Part shown: positions 38,095 through 49,400 of the stretch, piece by piece
Numbering within the stretch: position 1 is the first letter of the stretch
How the letters are laid out: every line of letters starts with the position of its first letter
Assembly (NCBI RefSeq): GCF_039555335.1
Contig: NC_092628.1
Coordinates: 60,065,547 to 60,129,546, forward strand
Direction of reading: 5' to 3'
Source of the DNA: Amphiura filiformis
Taxonomy: Eukaryota > Echinodermata > Ophiuroidea > Amphilepidida > Amphiuridae
DNA length: 64,000 bases
Position numbers and translations under genes: made by a program
The notes under the pieces: model-generated
The model's database searches: none
Told to the model about the DNA's origin: nothing
What the model saw: the letters and a program-made list of their open reading frames with translations, nothing else

Positions 38095-38904
38095 ATGGTT
38101 GTCCATACAAGTTTGCTATGTGAACTTGGATAAGTGAATGGATCTTTAATGTTATGGGCCCGATATGGCAAAATTGTTTAATATTTTAATAAGTGGGGAG
38201 GATGTCCATACAATAATCCTCCCTCAATGTTGATGCTTGTAAGTGGGTGAGTGGAGGTATATTTATGTGCTGGTCACCCCACCATGGTTAGATGCACATT
38301 ACCCCGGGACATTACCTCAGGGGTCATTGCAGAAGCGTCCATGTAGTGATCCCTGGCAGATTTATTTATCTGCACACTTCTGCAACCCAGTACAACTGCA
38401 CTTTGGTGTATGTTGTACATACGCAAGAAGAAGTTGGCCAAATTTAATCTCATATAATAATTTGGCCAATTTAATGTAACAAATGCAAATATTTGCGATT
38501 TTGATGCAACTTTGTTCCACTATGTTGCACCATATTTTGTCATTTAAGCTTCATATATGGCAAAACTTATTTAGTGTGTCTCGCTGAATTCACTCTACAT
38601 AAATGACCTCATAAGGCAGCTATACTTCTTTACACTTGTCCATCCTGTTGTAAAATGTAATGTCATGCAAGCATACAAAAGGCTTAATATAGCGTTGAAG
38701 GAAGTATTGTCTTACCAAGACACGGTCACTCCATTATTAGCAGAAACAAATCCCTTTCATTTTCACAAGTGCCCCTTCCTCTGCAGACTTGCCAGGTTAC
38801 TATAGACTGAGTTTATGTCATCCCCATATGGGTACCCCACAGCATGACAGAAATGGTTGGGTGTTCATCAGTCATTAACCCAGCATAACAAAATCATTTC
38901 ACAT
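38095..38904. other. non-coding stretch
   Basis: The phrase GTGAACTTGGATAAGTGAATGG near 38121 repeats a similar one near 35537 on the other side of the minisatellite. Nothing else was recognised. Confidence 0.45.
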
Positions 38905-39135
38905 TGGCTTAGGAAAATTTTCAACATGGGGGGGCTTAAAAAATTGGGGGTCTGAGTCAGAAAATTGTGCAAAATACCGGGGCAAAATATAGGTCACAAA
39001 CACCCATTTTCCCTCTATTTCATCACAATTTTTTAACTTCACCTAGGATTATGGGGGGGGGGTGCTGAAAGGTATTCCAGCCCGCACCAAAATTATTGAA
39101 GGGGCTGAGCCCCAAAGCCCCCTGGTTCCTAATCC
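38905..39135. mobile_element. decayed G-run element related to 42255-42592
   Basis: It has G runs at both ends and shares CACCAAAATTATTGAAGGGG with the 42.3-kb element. The ends GGCTTAGGAA and TTCCTAATCC are weakly inverted. Probably a non-autonomous hAT-like relic. Confidence 0.45.
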
Positions 39136-39802
39136 TATTATGTTTCATTCAGCAATGAATTTCATGCAACTGCACATTTGCATTACTTCCCTGATCTAAT
39201 GTACTGAAGTTCCATGATACTGAAAAACATTTTGGTCAGCACTCTAAGAGCAGAAAAAGAAAGAATGCAAATGAGGATAGTCAGTTTGTGATCCTTTAAT
39301 ATTTAAGTAGTATGAGACGCCATCCAGACCAGCTAAATGAGGTGCTTGTCACAAGAGATCAAATTTCATCTCTGATTTAATATTTGTGTGCATTACTACT
39401 ACCTAATAAATTATTAGGTTATATAATATATTTGTCCATACAGTTACTGAGATTATATCTTTTAATGTTGAAGGAAACAATGAATCGCAAAAGTATTCAA
39501 AAATGTATTTCTTTTGACCGTATCTTCAAATTTAATTTTTAGTGACAAGCGACTCATCTTGCTTTACCATATGTCTCATGTTAGATCTGGGTTGAACAAC
39601 CAGCTTTGGTTATTGGGCCGGCAACAAACAGGATGAGATTATATTTCTTCATGAATTCAGTGGCCGGTATTTCACCTTTTTTACGTGACATGGAGTGCAG
39701 TTGAAAATCTTTCAGTCCGATTTTCGAATCAAAATTGTCATGTCCCCCTCAAAAATAAAATATTGCTAAAGTGATAGTATTGTTATTTTGAAGGCATATG
39801 AT
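39136..39802. other. non-coding stretch
   Basis: Nothing recognised. Confidence 0.4.
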
Positions 39803-39968
39803 CAGTGGTGGCACCAGGAATTTTTTTCAGGGGGGGGGGCATGGGGGAAAAGTGAATTTCAGGGGGAGGGGGCAAAATCGACCAATTTTGAGCAAAATTG
39901 GCACAAAAATGGGAAATTTACGTAATTTTGGGGGGTTTTACCTCAAAAGTGGGGAAGTGCCATGACTG
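39803..39968. mobile_element. hAT-like MITE, CAGTGGTGGCACC family
   Basis: The left end CAGTGGTGGCACCAGGAATT and the right end AAGTGCCATGACTG are diverged inverted repeats. The flanks CATATGAT (39795-39802) and CATAGGAT (39969-39976) differ at one base, an aged 8-bp target duplication. The interior matches the reverse complement of 6289-6453. Confidence 0.8.
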
Positions 39969-40565
39969 CATAGGATTAAAATGGCTAGGTCATATTTATC
40001 ACAAAACACCAGATGAGAAAATGTCGCCTTAGTTTGATAGGCGTACATGTCGTGAAATGTGATATGCCAAACTCCTCAGTCCATTTTAACAGCATTTTGA
40101 TAAATTCTAAAAAAAATAAAGAATATTTCTATTACAACATGATTAACAGCTATGTGCATATATTTTATAGGGAATCTGTTCAAATTCAAACTCCATTGAC
40201 AGTATTTTCAAAATGTTTCAGTTAAGCCCCAAATGTGCCTCTTTTGATCATACACTTCAGACTCGCAGGACATAATAAATTATGTAAGTACGAAAGAACA
40301 ATATTCTTAAATCGTTACATATGGCATTAGTGGAATTTGAAAAAAAAAAACCCAACAAGTGTGATGTGCCCTGAGTGAGGCAATATCTGAACACAAAAGC
40401 ATTCATATGCAGATATGGATGTCTGCTGGAACCCTTGCCTGTGCTATGTGGGGCCCCTGGGACGGCCTCTTAAGGCCCCAAAATACACTTGCTCTAGTTG
40501 GAGGTACCACCTAGCACCTCAAACCATGATTTGAAATGAACAGGTACAGGTCCATCACACAAGAG
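39969..40565. other. non-coding stretch
   Basis: Nothing recognised. Confidence 0.4.
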
Positions 40566-40799
40566 CAGGGTCGGACCCAGGAATTTTTGATAGAGGGGCG
40601 CTTTTGGTCAACGACAAAAAATGGTGTTAAGGGTGTTACCCCCTCGAAAACTCAACGGTTTTGGCCCATTGTTTGCTGTTCATGGCCGAATTTGTTCATT
40701 TTTAAAAATTTCTTTCATTTTTTGTATTTTAAGTTGGGCGGCGCCCTTTGCTAGGCAAAAATAGAGGGGCGCGGCTGCCGCGCCCCTAAATCCGCCCTG
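40566..40799. mobile_element. GC-rich TIR element with flanking CAAGAG repeats
   Basis: The left end CAGGGTCGGACCCAGGAATT and the right end CTAAATCCGCCCTG are diverged inverted repeats. CAAGAG abuts both ends (40560-40565 and 40800-40805). The ends contain GAGGGGCGC runs, a sharp GC island in AT-rich DNA. It is similar in style to 63241-63418. Confidence 0.75.
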
Positions 40800-41112
40800 C
40801 AAGAGTACAGAATGGCCCCTACCCAGCCCCCAACTCAACACAAAAGTTGGCAACCATGAGAGTTACCAAATCTTTTAAAGACCCCCTTTGCAATGATTTT
40901 TCATCAAATTTACTCCCCGTTTTCATGCAAAATCGAGGACAAAATTTGGCCAAAAACAATCCCTTTTTTGTGGTTTTCAATGACTAGAATTTCAAACACC
41001 CCTTTTCAGTGACACTAAATATTTACATAAAATTACCGGATTTTCCCAAGTACCCCTTTTATCCAAATTTTGCGGAGTGCAAATTAAATACCCCCTATTT
41101 GGCTTTTGTCTA
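40800..41112. other. non-coding stretch
   Basis: Nothing recognised beyond repeated CCCCTTTT-like words. Confidence 0.35.
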
Positions 41113-41184
41113 ACACACGCGTCGCGTCACGTCACGTCACGTCAAGCATCACGTCGGCGTCACGTCACGTCGGCGTCACGTTGA
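41113..41184. repeat. CGTCA short tandem cluster
   Basis: At least seven CGTCA pentamers in one direction within about 70 bp, some separated by CGTCGG. CGTCA is the half-site bound by CREB/ATF factors. The cluster may be a simple repeat or a regulatory site; no promoter or gene was found beside it. Confidence 0.6.
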
Positions 41185-42254
41185 AATGTTATCAAAAGTT
41201 CATAATAAATTATTAACTCCACAATTACCCTTATCTCCCTACGTGATAAATAGTCCGTGAAATAGTCCATGGAATTCCAGCTTTTCATCAATGCCGCAAA
41301 GCACAGCAAAGCTTCAATGAATAAAATAATCGGGATTGCTGGAACTACTTTTAAACCACAGCCCGTATCCTAGTTTAGTGTAGCCTCTTTTGCAGGCGGT
41401 GCGTTGCCGCTTTTCTCAAACTATGAGTGTGATAAAAACACGAGTAGCCTGCGACGGAGGCTACGTACAGTGCGCACACCACTAAATAATGCTCCCACTG
41501 AAACACACGTGAAAATGGCCTATCAAAACAAAATAAGCTACCTCATTCGCGTGTTTCAGACTTATAAAACACGTTAGCCATTTTTGCAGAATCTGTGAGG
41601 TATATGATGCGGTATTATTTGGTCTTCTTTGATGGCGGTGTAAATAGCTGGTCATATAATTCGCAGTAGGGGATATTTGCTCGCGTCTCGGTTGTCTTTT
41701 GCTCCCTTTTTGCATTTGGCAACAAATGTTGCCAAATGCTTTCTTTCACCCGCATTTCTTTCTTCTGGCAACATTTCAAATCGCTATAACATCCACATAA
41801 GTTGGATTTTAACCAAACTTGGTCAGAATGACCACTGACCACTCCCATTTATGGTTTGTACCCCAATTTGACCTTTGACCTTGATTATATAGTTGAAAAT
41901 GTGATTTTTTTTACTCAAAAATACTAAGGCTTCTAGACGATTAAGCCGATTTCCACCAAAATATTTTAGAAGAATCCCCTACCCATGCTTCATATAGGAT
42001 GTACACAAATAAGGGGTCAAAGGTCATTTTTCTTCTTTCTGGCAACATTTCAAAAATCCCACTGAGCACAGAATGGCCCATGCAAGACAAATTATCTGCT
42101 ACATGCATCTAGGGCTTGCCAGATAACCCCCCCCATGTGGCCGGCCTATGCCTAATATCTTAGAATTGACCTAGAGTAAATATTGAAAGTACCACTTGAA
42201 ACTAATTTTGAATAATTACATCAGGTACATCTCACATAGTACAGAGACCCCCTT
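41185..42254. other. non-coding stretch
   Basis: TGGCAACATTT words recur in direct order (about 41768 and 42042) around a segment with CTTGGTCAGAATGACCACTG, which suggests an interspersed repeat. No coding sense. Confidence 0.4.
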
Positions 42255-42592
42255 CTGAGGCTCCGGAAGATTTCGAATATGGGGGGGGGGGGGGCAAACA
42301 TTTTGGCCTGCTCCAAGGCACAAAACACTGAACGGGGTTGGTGCGGTATCCCCCTCCTGCACGAAAGCTTTTGAAATGCATACATTTTAACATGAATTGT
42401 ACCTTAAATTTTGAATTATACCCTAAAATTATGAATTTTACCTTAAAATCATGAATCTGATCCTAAAATTATGAATTTTACCCTAAAACTACAAATTTTA
42501 CCTCAGATTATTGTGGGGGGGCTCTAGGGTACTTGGGCTCCCTCACCAAAATTATTGAGGGGGCTACCCCCTACCCCATTCTGGAGCCACTG
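42255..42592. mobile_element. G-run TIR element carrying a short minisatellite
   Basis: The ends CTGAGGCTCCGGAAG and CATTCTGGAGCCACTG are inverted relatives. From about 42385 to 42505 a degenerate repeat of about 20-22 bp (ATTATGAATTTTACCCTAAA and variants) occurs about six times. G runs of 15 and 7 lie at either side. Confidence 0.6.
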
Positions 42593-43504
42593 CCCTTGCT
42601 AGACAAATGTTCTGCTGCTTATGGTGTTTTATTATAGGGTTAATATAATTGAATTAGGGGATGCAGGGAAAAGAGAATTAGAAGTAGGCGTCACCCTGCA
42701 TACAGGCATGCAGGAAGTCGTGATGGGAGAGGGAAGGGCAAAATTGAGAAAAAAGAAGATAAATTCTGTGCATACACCACCTATTCCGTGAATAAGAGCC
42801 GTTTTACTCCCATGCCAATTCGCACGAACGGAAATAGGTCCGAATAATAAAGATAAAAATAAAGAAATACATAAGGGATGAAATAAATACAAAACAAGAC
42901 CTTATCTTATCAAGTATGATACGAGGAATATGAAAAAAATATGAGAAAAATGTCCCCACTATAAAATTAATTAATTAATTAATCAATTAATTAGAAATAT
43001 TATTAAAAAAACCCATTTTTTTCATTAAAACAAATCCTAAAATAAAGATAAGTGTAAAATGTACATGATGCTTATATACAAAATTAAAAGGAAATGTATC
43101 AGGGTCAAATTAAAATAAAAAGAATGAGATATTTTGTCACAAGAATGATGAGTGTAGTGGTATGGCGAAGCACTCGACGAGAGTGTTGTTTCTGGATGCC
43201 GGACCACAATGCAATTCATGCGTACCAACGTATTGGCTTGCTAATCGTGCTAATTATTCACTTTTACGCTGAAAATGTTCTCGTTTTCTCACATAGATGC
43301 ATAAAGGGACAATATTTGAAATTGTATGTAAGTTTGAAGACAATCCATATCCTAAACTGATAGGGTTACCCCCCTTTAAATGGATGATTTGCCCATATTA
43401 GGGAGTCTGACATCTTTAGAAAGTGTCACAAAAAATTGGACCAGCATAACATCTTCAAAAAACAAAAGCATTTGTGCAAATATAACAATGTTCAAACTCT
43501 TATA
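42593..43504. other. non-coding stretch
   Basis: An AATT tetramer run lies at about 42965-42993. The short ORFs have no signature. Confidence 0.4.
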
Positions 43505-43639
43505 ACAGGCAAAACTCCCAAAATCACGTACATTTCCATGTTTTGCGGCAATTTTGGTGAAATTTGTCAATTTTGCCTCTCCTGAAATTCACTTTACCCT
43601 CCCAATGCCCCCCGAAAAAAATTCCTGGTGCTGCCACTG
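43505..43639. mobile_element. truncated hAT-like MITE, CAGTGGCRGCACC family
   Basis: The right end TTCCTGGTGCTGCCACTG is intact, and the body matches the reverse complement of 39803-39968. The matching left terminus is missing, so the copy is truncated there. Confidence 0.65.
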
Positions 43640-43734
43640 GATACATGTTGAAAAACTTTAAAACTGCTAGTCCCATATTTTGATATGGTGAAATATATGG
43701 TAATTAAAGAGCGAAATATGCAAATTATAAAACA

Positions 43735-43995
43735 TATATGTGACATGATCAAGGGGAATGAGTCGCATGTCGACCGTGGTCAAAAATGAGTTTTACATAG
43801 GATTCTACAGAGGACATTTAGAGCTTTCAGAAACTGAAAACCCCATGTTCATACGACTTTTCTTTGCAAAGTTACATCAGTTTATCAATCGCTGAAAACA
43901 ATATAAAACAAAATAATTTTAACACTTTCTTTGCTAATATCTCAAAATCAATATTAGCGACATCCGACTCATTTCCCTTGATCGTGTCACATATG
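43735..43995. mobile_element. TGTGATGCGATC-family foldback element, copy 3
   Basis: The left end ATGTGACATGATCAAGGGGA, followed by ATGAGTCGCATGTCG, is inverted at the right end (CGACATCCGACTCATTTCCC, then TTGATCGTGTCACATATG). The interior differs from the other copies. Confidence 0.8.
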
Positions 43996-44025
43996 TGTTT
44001 TGGCATCTATGAACAAAAGTGTCAA

Positions 44026-44465
44026 TTATTTTGAATAAATATCTGTTTTATTTCACAACTTAGTATTAGATTGTGTAGCTTTAATATGGAGTTTGGAAAC
44101 AAATTCATATACCCAGGCCCGTAACCACGATTTTTTTTTGGAAAAGTGGACGTGGAGGGGTTGAAAAAGTGGACTGGGGAAAAATTGGCCCCTTTTTCAA
44201 AATTTGGACTTGGGGGGTCCACCCCCTTGCCCCCTAGTTACGGGCCTGCTTATGGAGAACTGATCTTTTTGGAATAGTAGTGAAAGTGTTATTACAAATT
44301 TAAAAAAATACTATTATTTTGAATATATATCTGCTTTATTTCACAATTTAGTATATACATTAGATTGTGTAGCTTGGAGTTTGGAAACAAATTCTTATAC
44401 CGGAGAACTGATATTTTTGGAATAGAAGTGAAATGTGAAAGTGTCATTATAAATGAAAACCAAGT
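44026..44465 (+). repeat. tandem duplication; first copy carries a MITE
   Basis: The block from about 44026 to 44312 and the block from about 44313 to 44465 are diverged copies: both have TTTATTTCACAA, TTAGATTGTGTAGCTT, GGAGTTTGGAAACAAATTC and GGAGAACTGAT. Only the first copy carries the element at 44114-44248, so the second is a paralogous empty site. Confidence 0.85.
44114..44248. mobile_element. hAT-like MITE, CAGGCCCGTAAC family
   Basis: The left end CAGGCCCGTAAC and the right end GTTACGGGCCTG are perfectly inverted. Against the empty paralogous site (CTTATACCGGAGAAC), the left flank CATATACC and the right flank CTTATGGAG show an 8-bp duplication of CTTATACC, with the right copy having lost ACC. 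Confidence 0.85.
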
Positions 44466-44936
44466 ATGAGTAAAATCTCACTGCACATGTGATAAAAGAT
44501 ATCATAACCTGAGCCAGTCTCCAGATGACTTGTCTAAGTGACATTGGGCAACAAGTCGTTTGGGACTGAGACTAACTGCACTTACAGCCTTACTTGTACT
44601 GAAACAACTCCTGTGTGCTTAAAAGATACAACACTATTACATGTTCAATTAACTTTAATTCATGGGTTTGATTTAATAAAGAATGTTTTGTTCTTTAGAA
44701 ACGTCATGAAAGTAACACAGAAAAATTCTATTTTCAAAAGCAACAGCAAATCTCATACTAGCATCATTTCCATTCAATTTCAGTATATTTTAGCTAAACA
44801 ACCATAACAAATCTGATTCTTTTTAAAAACCACAACAATTGGTGACCCACAGCCATGTTGCGGAGCTTTTTAAAAAAATCAACCATACTTTAATATTTGT
44901 ATTAAAATTCAAAATTCTTTGGCTAGAAAACTAGCA
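44466..44936. other. non-coding stretch
   Basis: Nothing recognised. Confidence 0.35.
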
Positions 44937-45748
44937 ATATACAGTAAGCAAAAGAATTAAGATAGCAGTTGTGTTCACCCCTGTATATCCTAAATAATGA
45001 CAAATGTGTCAAAATTAAAACAAGCAGCCGATGTCTGTACCCTTTAGTTCTGATTTAAGACCTTATTTGTTTAAATTGGTTGAGAATTAAAGAAACGGTA
45101 GTCCAAAACCTGATGAAGATATGAAATAAAAAGTTGCACATTTGTGTTCTAATCAATGAAAGCACGACGCTACAACTCTGGCGGAAATTTGTTGCCACAC
45201 CAGCACGTTCTGGTGTTAAAAGCACGCAATCGAAGCTAAATATGTGATAGTTCCGTATTATTTTGTATAATAGTTACAAATGCACATTCAGATTACACTT
45301 GCCCCTTCCCCACCCCCCATTTTCCAATGTTGGGAGACTGTAATGTAGAAATGATGACGATTTTGTCCAAATCAACATTGCAATAGGGGAGCGGGGAAGG
45401 ATGTTGGCCAATTAACGCTCAGGTGTGGCAACATTTTTCGCCAAGGTTGTAGTTTTTCGTGCTAATCAATGAAAGCACAGCGCTAGTTATCGTGGTCGCG
45501 AACGCTTTGTATACAAATCAATAGGGCATGCAATGTGGCAAACTGCAACTTTTAGATTTGTATCTTCCTTGGGTTTTTGGATCATTGTGTCTTTATTTCT
45601 TGAACAATGTCAACGAATGAGATCTTAAATCCGAGCTGAAAGATGCAGCTATTGGCTGGTGGTTCCAATTATGACACATCTGCCTTTGTTTAGGATATAC
45701 AGAGGGTGAACGTAACTGGTACCTTAATTATTTGGCTTACTGTATATG
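44937..45748. mobile_element. 812-bp foldback with long diverged arms
   Basis: The left arm begins ATATACAGTAAGCAAAAG and the right arm ends CTTACTGTATAT. Inversion can be followed through GTTCACCC / GGGTGAAC, TATATCCTAAA / TTTAGGATATA and AAAAGTTGCA / TGCAACTTTT, giving arms of about 200 bp. In the centre, CTAATCAATGAAAGCAC occurs twice in direct orientation (about 45150 and 45454) around a second inverted pair (TTGTTGCCACACC / GGTGTGGCAACA), as if another element sits in the loop. Confidence 0.65.
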
Positions 45749-46353
45749 AATCTTCGGAATTATGTGTGTCTATGCTAGTTGAACACATAATAATGTAGCA
45801 AACCCTTTCATAGGTATATATCAAAGTTCAAGTGCTTGTACCTTAGACACTAAACAAAATGATGTTTGAAGACGCAGTCTTCTGAACACCCGCATGTAAT
45901 TCGCCCTGCTAGTCTAGATCCTATAATAACAGACAGCGATAAAGGAACTAGTTCTCATCTGACGAAACCTGTCAATCAAACTCAGAAATGGTTTGTTCAC
46001 AATTTAATGTGATGATTGAAATTTTTGAATGCAGGCGGTGGGTAAACAGCTTGCTCAATGATTTATTTTTCAACTTCAAACATACAAACCATCTCAAAAG
46101 TTAGGTCTTAGTAATAGGAAACTTTCTTTCCTGAAGGCACCATGTCAACAATGCCTAGAAAAGTTGCTTTTTGCCTTATAAAAATACCGACATCATTCGC
46201 CATTTCCTGTGATTCCTTTTTTCTGATGAAGGCACCAGACGAATCAACCTCCCTTTTACGTACTCTTTTGAACCAATCACAGACTGTGGCCCACAGTGTG
46301 GGAGTTTGATTGCCAAGATTGTCAGATGCAAACTAGTTTTTTCATCTCTGACT
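45749..46353. other. non-coding stretch downstream of the THAP gene
   Basis: Nothing recognised. Confidence 0.4.
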
Positions 46354-46359
46354 TTTATT
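46354..46359 (-). terminator. polyadenylation signal AATAAA
   Basis: On the minus strand AATAAA lies about 50 bp beyond the stop codon of the THAP gene, at a position usual for a short 3' UTR. Confidence 0.55.
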
Positions 46360-46409
46360 ATAATGTTGAATGTTACCCTTCATCATAACAGACCCAACAG
46401 AATTCGTTG

Positions 46410-49400
46410 TCACACTAGTTTCACTTGATGCAGTCTCTTCTGACCTTTTGGAGTTCCATCTGTGATTTGTGCAGTTCTGAGTAGACTGTCTAGGTATTCT
46501 AGTTGTTTTACTTTACGCTGTGCTGTAACTAACATCCTTTTAGTGTCTTTTAGTTGTGATTGGAGCTTGGTGAATTTTGATTGATTAAAAAGTTTATACT
46601 TTTGGACCTGTTGAATTCTGTCCTGCATCTCATGTAATTTCAGTTTGATTGAGGTGGCATCTCCCAGTGGATACGTATGGTCATGCTGGATGTTGAAGGA
46701 AGCACGACTCCTTGCATGTTCAAAGCACTGGAAAAAGAAAATTAAAATTAGAAATTAGAAATTGTTATCAGAGGTCTAAACTAACAAATAAAGTCTAGTT
46801 AAGGGGTACTACACCCCTGTGGTAAATTTGTGACTATTTTTGCATTTTTCTCAAAAAATAATAACACACTGGTAACAAAAGTTATATATATCATTGGGGC
46901 AAGGAATCCAATTACTACACTGAAGTTTCAGTGACTCAAGACAAGCGGTTCAGTATATATGATAGGAAATGAGGTACATTCTAGCGGTACCTCTTTTCTT
47001 TTCATAAATAACGAACCGCTTGTCTTGGGTCACTGAAATTCCAGTGTAGTAATTGGATTCCTTGCCCCTATAATATACATAACTTTTTTTACCACTGTGT
47101 TATTAGTTTTGAGAAAAATGCAAAAATAGACACAAATTTATTGAAGGGTGTAGTACCCCCTTAACCAAATACAATAATTACACAACTCCCTTATTGTCAG
47201 ATTTCTAAAGGTCTCCTTTTGGTTTCTTGTGTGAACATAAAATTCAAGATTCAAGATTGATTTATTTGATATTCATCTTACAATTTATAATCAAACAACG
47301 GATACAAATAAGTGATAGTAAACAATAGTTAAACTACTACAAGATGACTAAATATCATGTACAGTGCGTTTATCAAAAGATGAGTTTACAAACTGAATAA
47401 CCAACTGAATGGTATCATTGTCCTGTACACTCATAATAAGTATAAAGATGTGTCTATCAGACAGACTGTCAAGGTCATAGATGCTTCTAAAATTATCAAG
47501 CAATCTTATGCACATGTCATTGTAAAAAGAACACTTCATATCAAAGTTAAACTCATCTTCAACATCTTTACTATCACAAAACTTACATCCTATATGCAAT
47601 TATCAGCTCAAACCCTAGGAGCATGGGTAATTCAGATATCCCAAGTTCCTTACCCATGACTAGATAGTAAGCTGCTTTCTAGACCTATTATTACACTTTC
47701 AATTTCATAGTCAGGTCAACTACGAGGGGTGGGGGGGGGTGTCAGGGATCAGGTTCAAGGTTGCACTCACATTGATACGCATTGGTCACCTCCAGAAAAT
47801 TTACTCCATATTGCTGACTGACTACATTACATCAAATTGGCATAATTAATGACATACTAAATAAAAAGTAAATCTCCCAACTACAGCATTCACATTACTT
47901 AAAAAAGCAGAAACTTGATTAAAGATAAAACCAACCCTTTGAGCGCATGCATTGAAGCCAAATAGTGTAGGAACGGCATTTGTTTTGAGGTGAGGACTAG
48001 CAAATGATGTATCAAAACAGTCGGATGTAAAGTGCAAGGAGCATACAGCCATGTTCTTAGGTTTACCCTGACTGAAGTTCAGGTAACGCATCTTCCACTG
48101 GCTATCGCCATGGTCAGCCAGGTTCTGCATCCATTGGGAAAGAAGTATTGGTGTCTTCAGAGGTAATCTGTAATATAACAAACAATGGTAAGGCCAAGTA
48201 AAATTAATAACATGTACATTGTTTTTTATAAAATAGAAAGGGAATATGATTATGAGGTAAATTGTAAACCCAGCCTTTTTATCTTTTTTGTGTATTGATG
48301 GCAGGCAGCATGTAAATATTGCTATATAATTAATAGCTCTGTGCAAGCTAGTGGATCATTTGTATTGTTCAATGTTATAAAATTGTTGCTATTGACTGAT
48401 CTATTTCCTCTTGTGTCCGCATCATTTTATATATCAAATTAAAGCCCTTGAGTAAAGAAAGCTAAAACTGAAAACCGTTTTGTCATAGCACTTTCCGTAG
48501 CAAAGTTACATCTTGTCAAAGATTGACTTTCATTAAATATATTCAGCCAACATTTAATGCATCAACTAAAAACAAAACAGCATAGTCTTGGTACTTGGTA
48601 TTGGTAACCTCCAAAAATCTCCTTGAAGAAGTTTAAACTGGAGGCTCGCGAGGGTGGACTAGTTTTTGTTTAGAGCTGGGTCTTACAGGAGAGATCACTT
48701 GAACTTGAAGGGGTGTGGTTGCGTAACAGTTCACTGCTGAAGCTTGTTCCATGTCTTAATGGTGCACGGAAAAAATGAGTTCGCATACATGTCGGTAGTT
48801 CGAGTCGGGATTGCAAACTGGTTTGAGTGGCCTCTTCTGCAACGGTCTGATTTTGGCTCGGTGAATTTTTGGTAGTCTATGTCCAGAAGATCATTTTGCT
48901 AAATTGTAAAATGATGTTAATCTGTGTGCTTCACATCTGGTCTTCAGGGACTCCCATTGAAGAGTGTTGAGCAGCTGGGTAACACTGGTATCTCTGCCAT
49001 AAGTGTTGGTAACAAAGCGGGCGGCTTGTCGCTGCACTCTTTCCAAATAGGCGATGTTTTTAGATGTGTAGGGAGCCCATGACGCTGCAGCGCACTCAAG
49101 GTGAGGATGCACGAAAGTACAATACAACTTCTCTTTGACAGAGGAAGAGCAATGATGGAAATTTCTTCTGAAGAAATTTAGGACGCCAATACCTCTGCCA
49201 GCAGCATAATGGGTCTGCTTGATCCATCAGAGATCTTTTTCAATGTGGATACCTAGTCCTAGGTATTTGGTGTGGTTTGTTTCCTCTAATTTGACTCCAG
49301 TGGTGCTATAAGAAGTGGTGCCTGGGCTTCTCTTCCTGGAAACACGCATTGTTTCACATTTAGTTGGGTTAAATTTCATTCCCCAATCTTCAGACCACTG

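Noticed and set aside
47348-47599. Possible additional exon of the THAP gene
   Set aside because: The CxxC...EDEF...C pattern and the TTGAATC tail identify it as the 3' end of a LINE.
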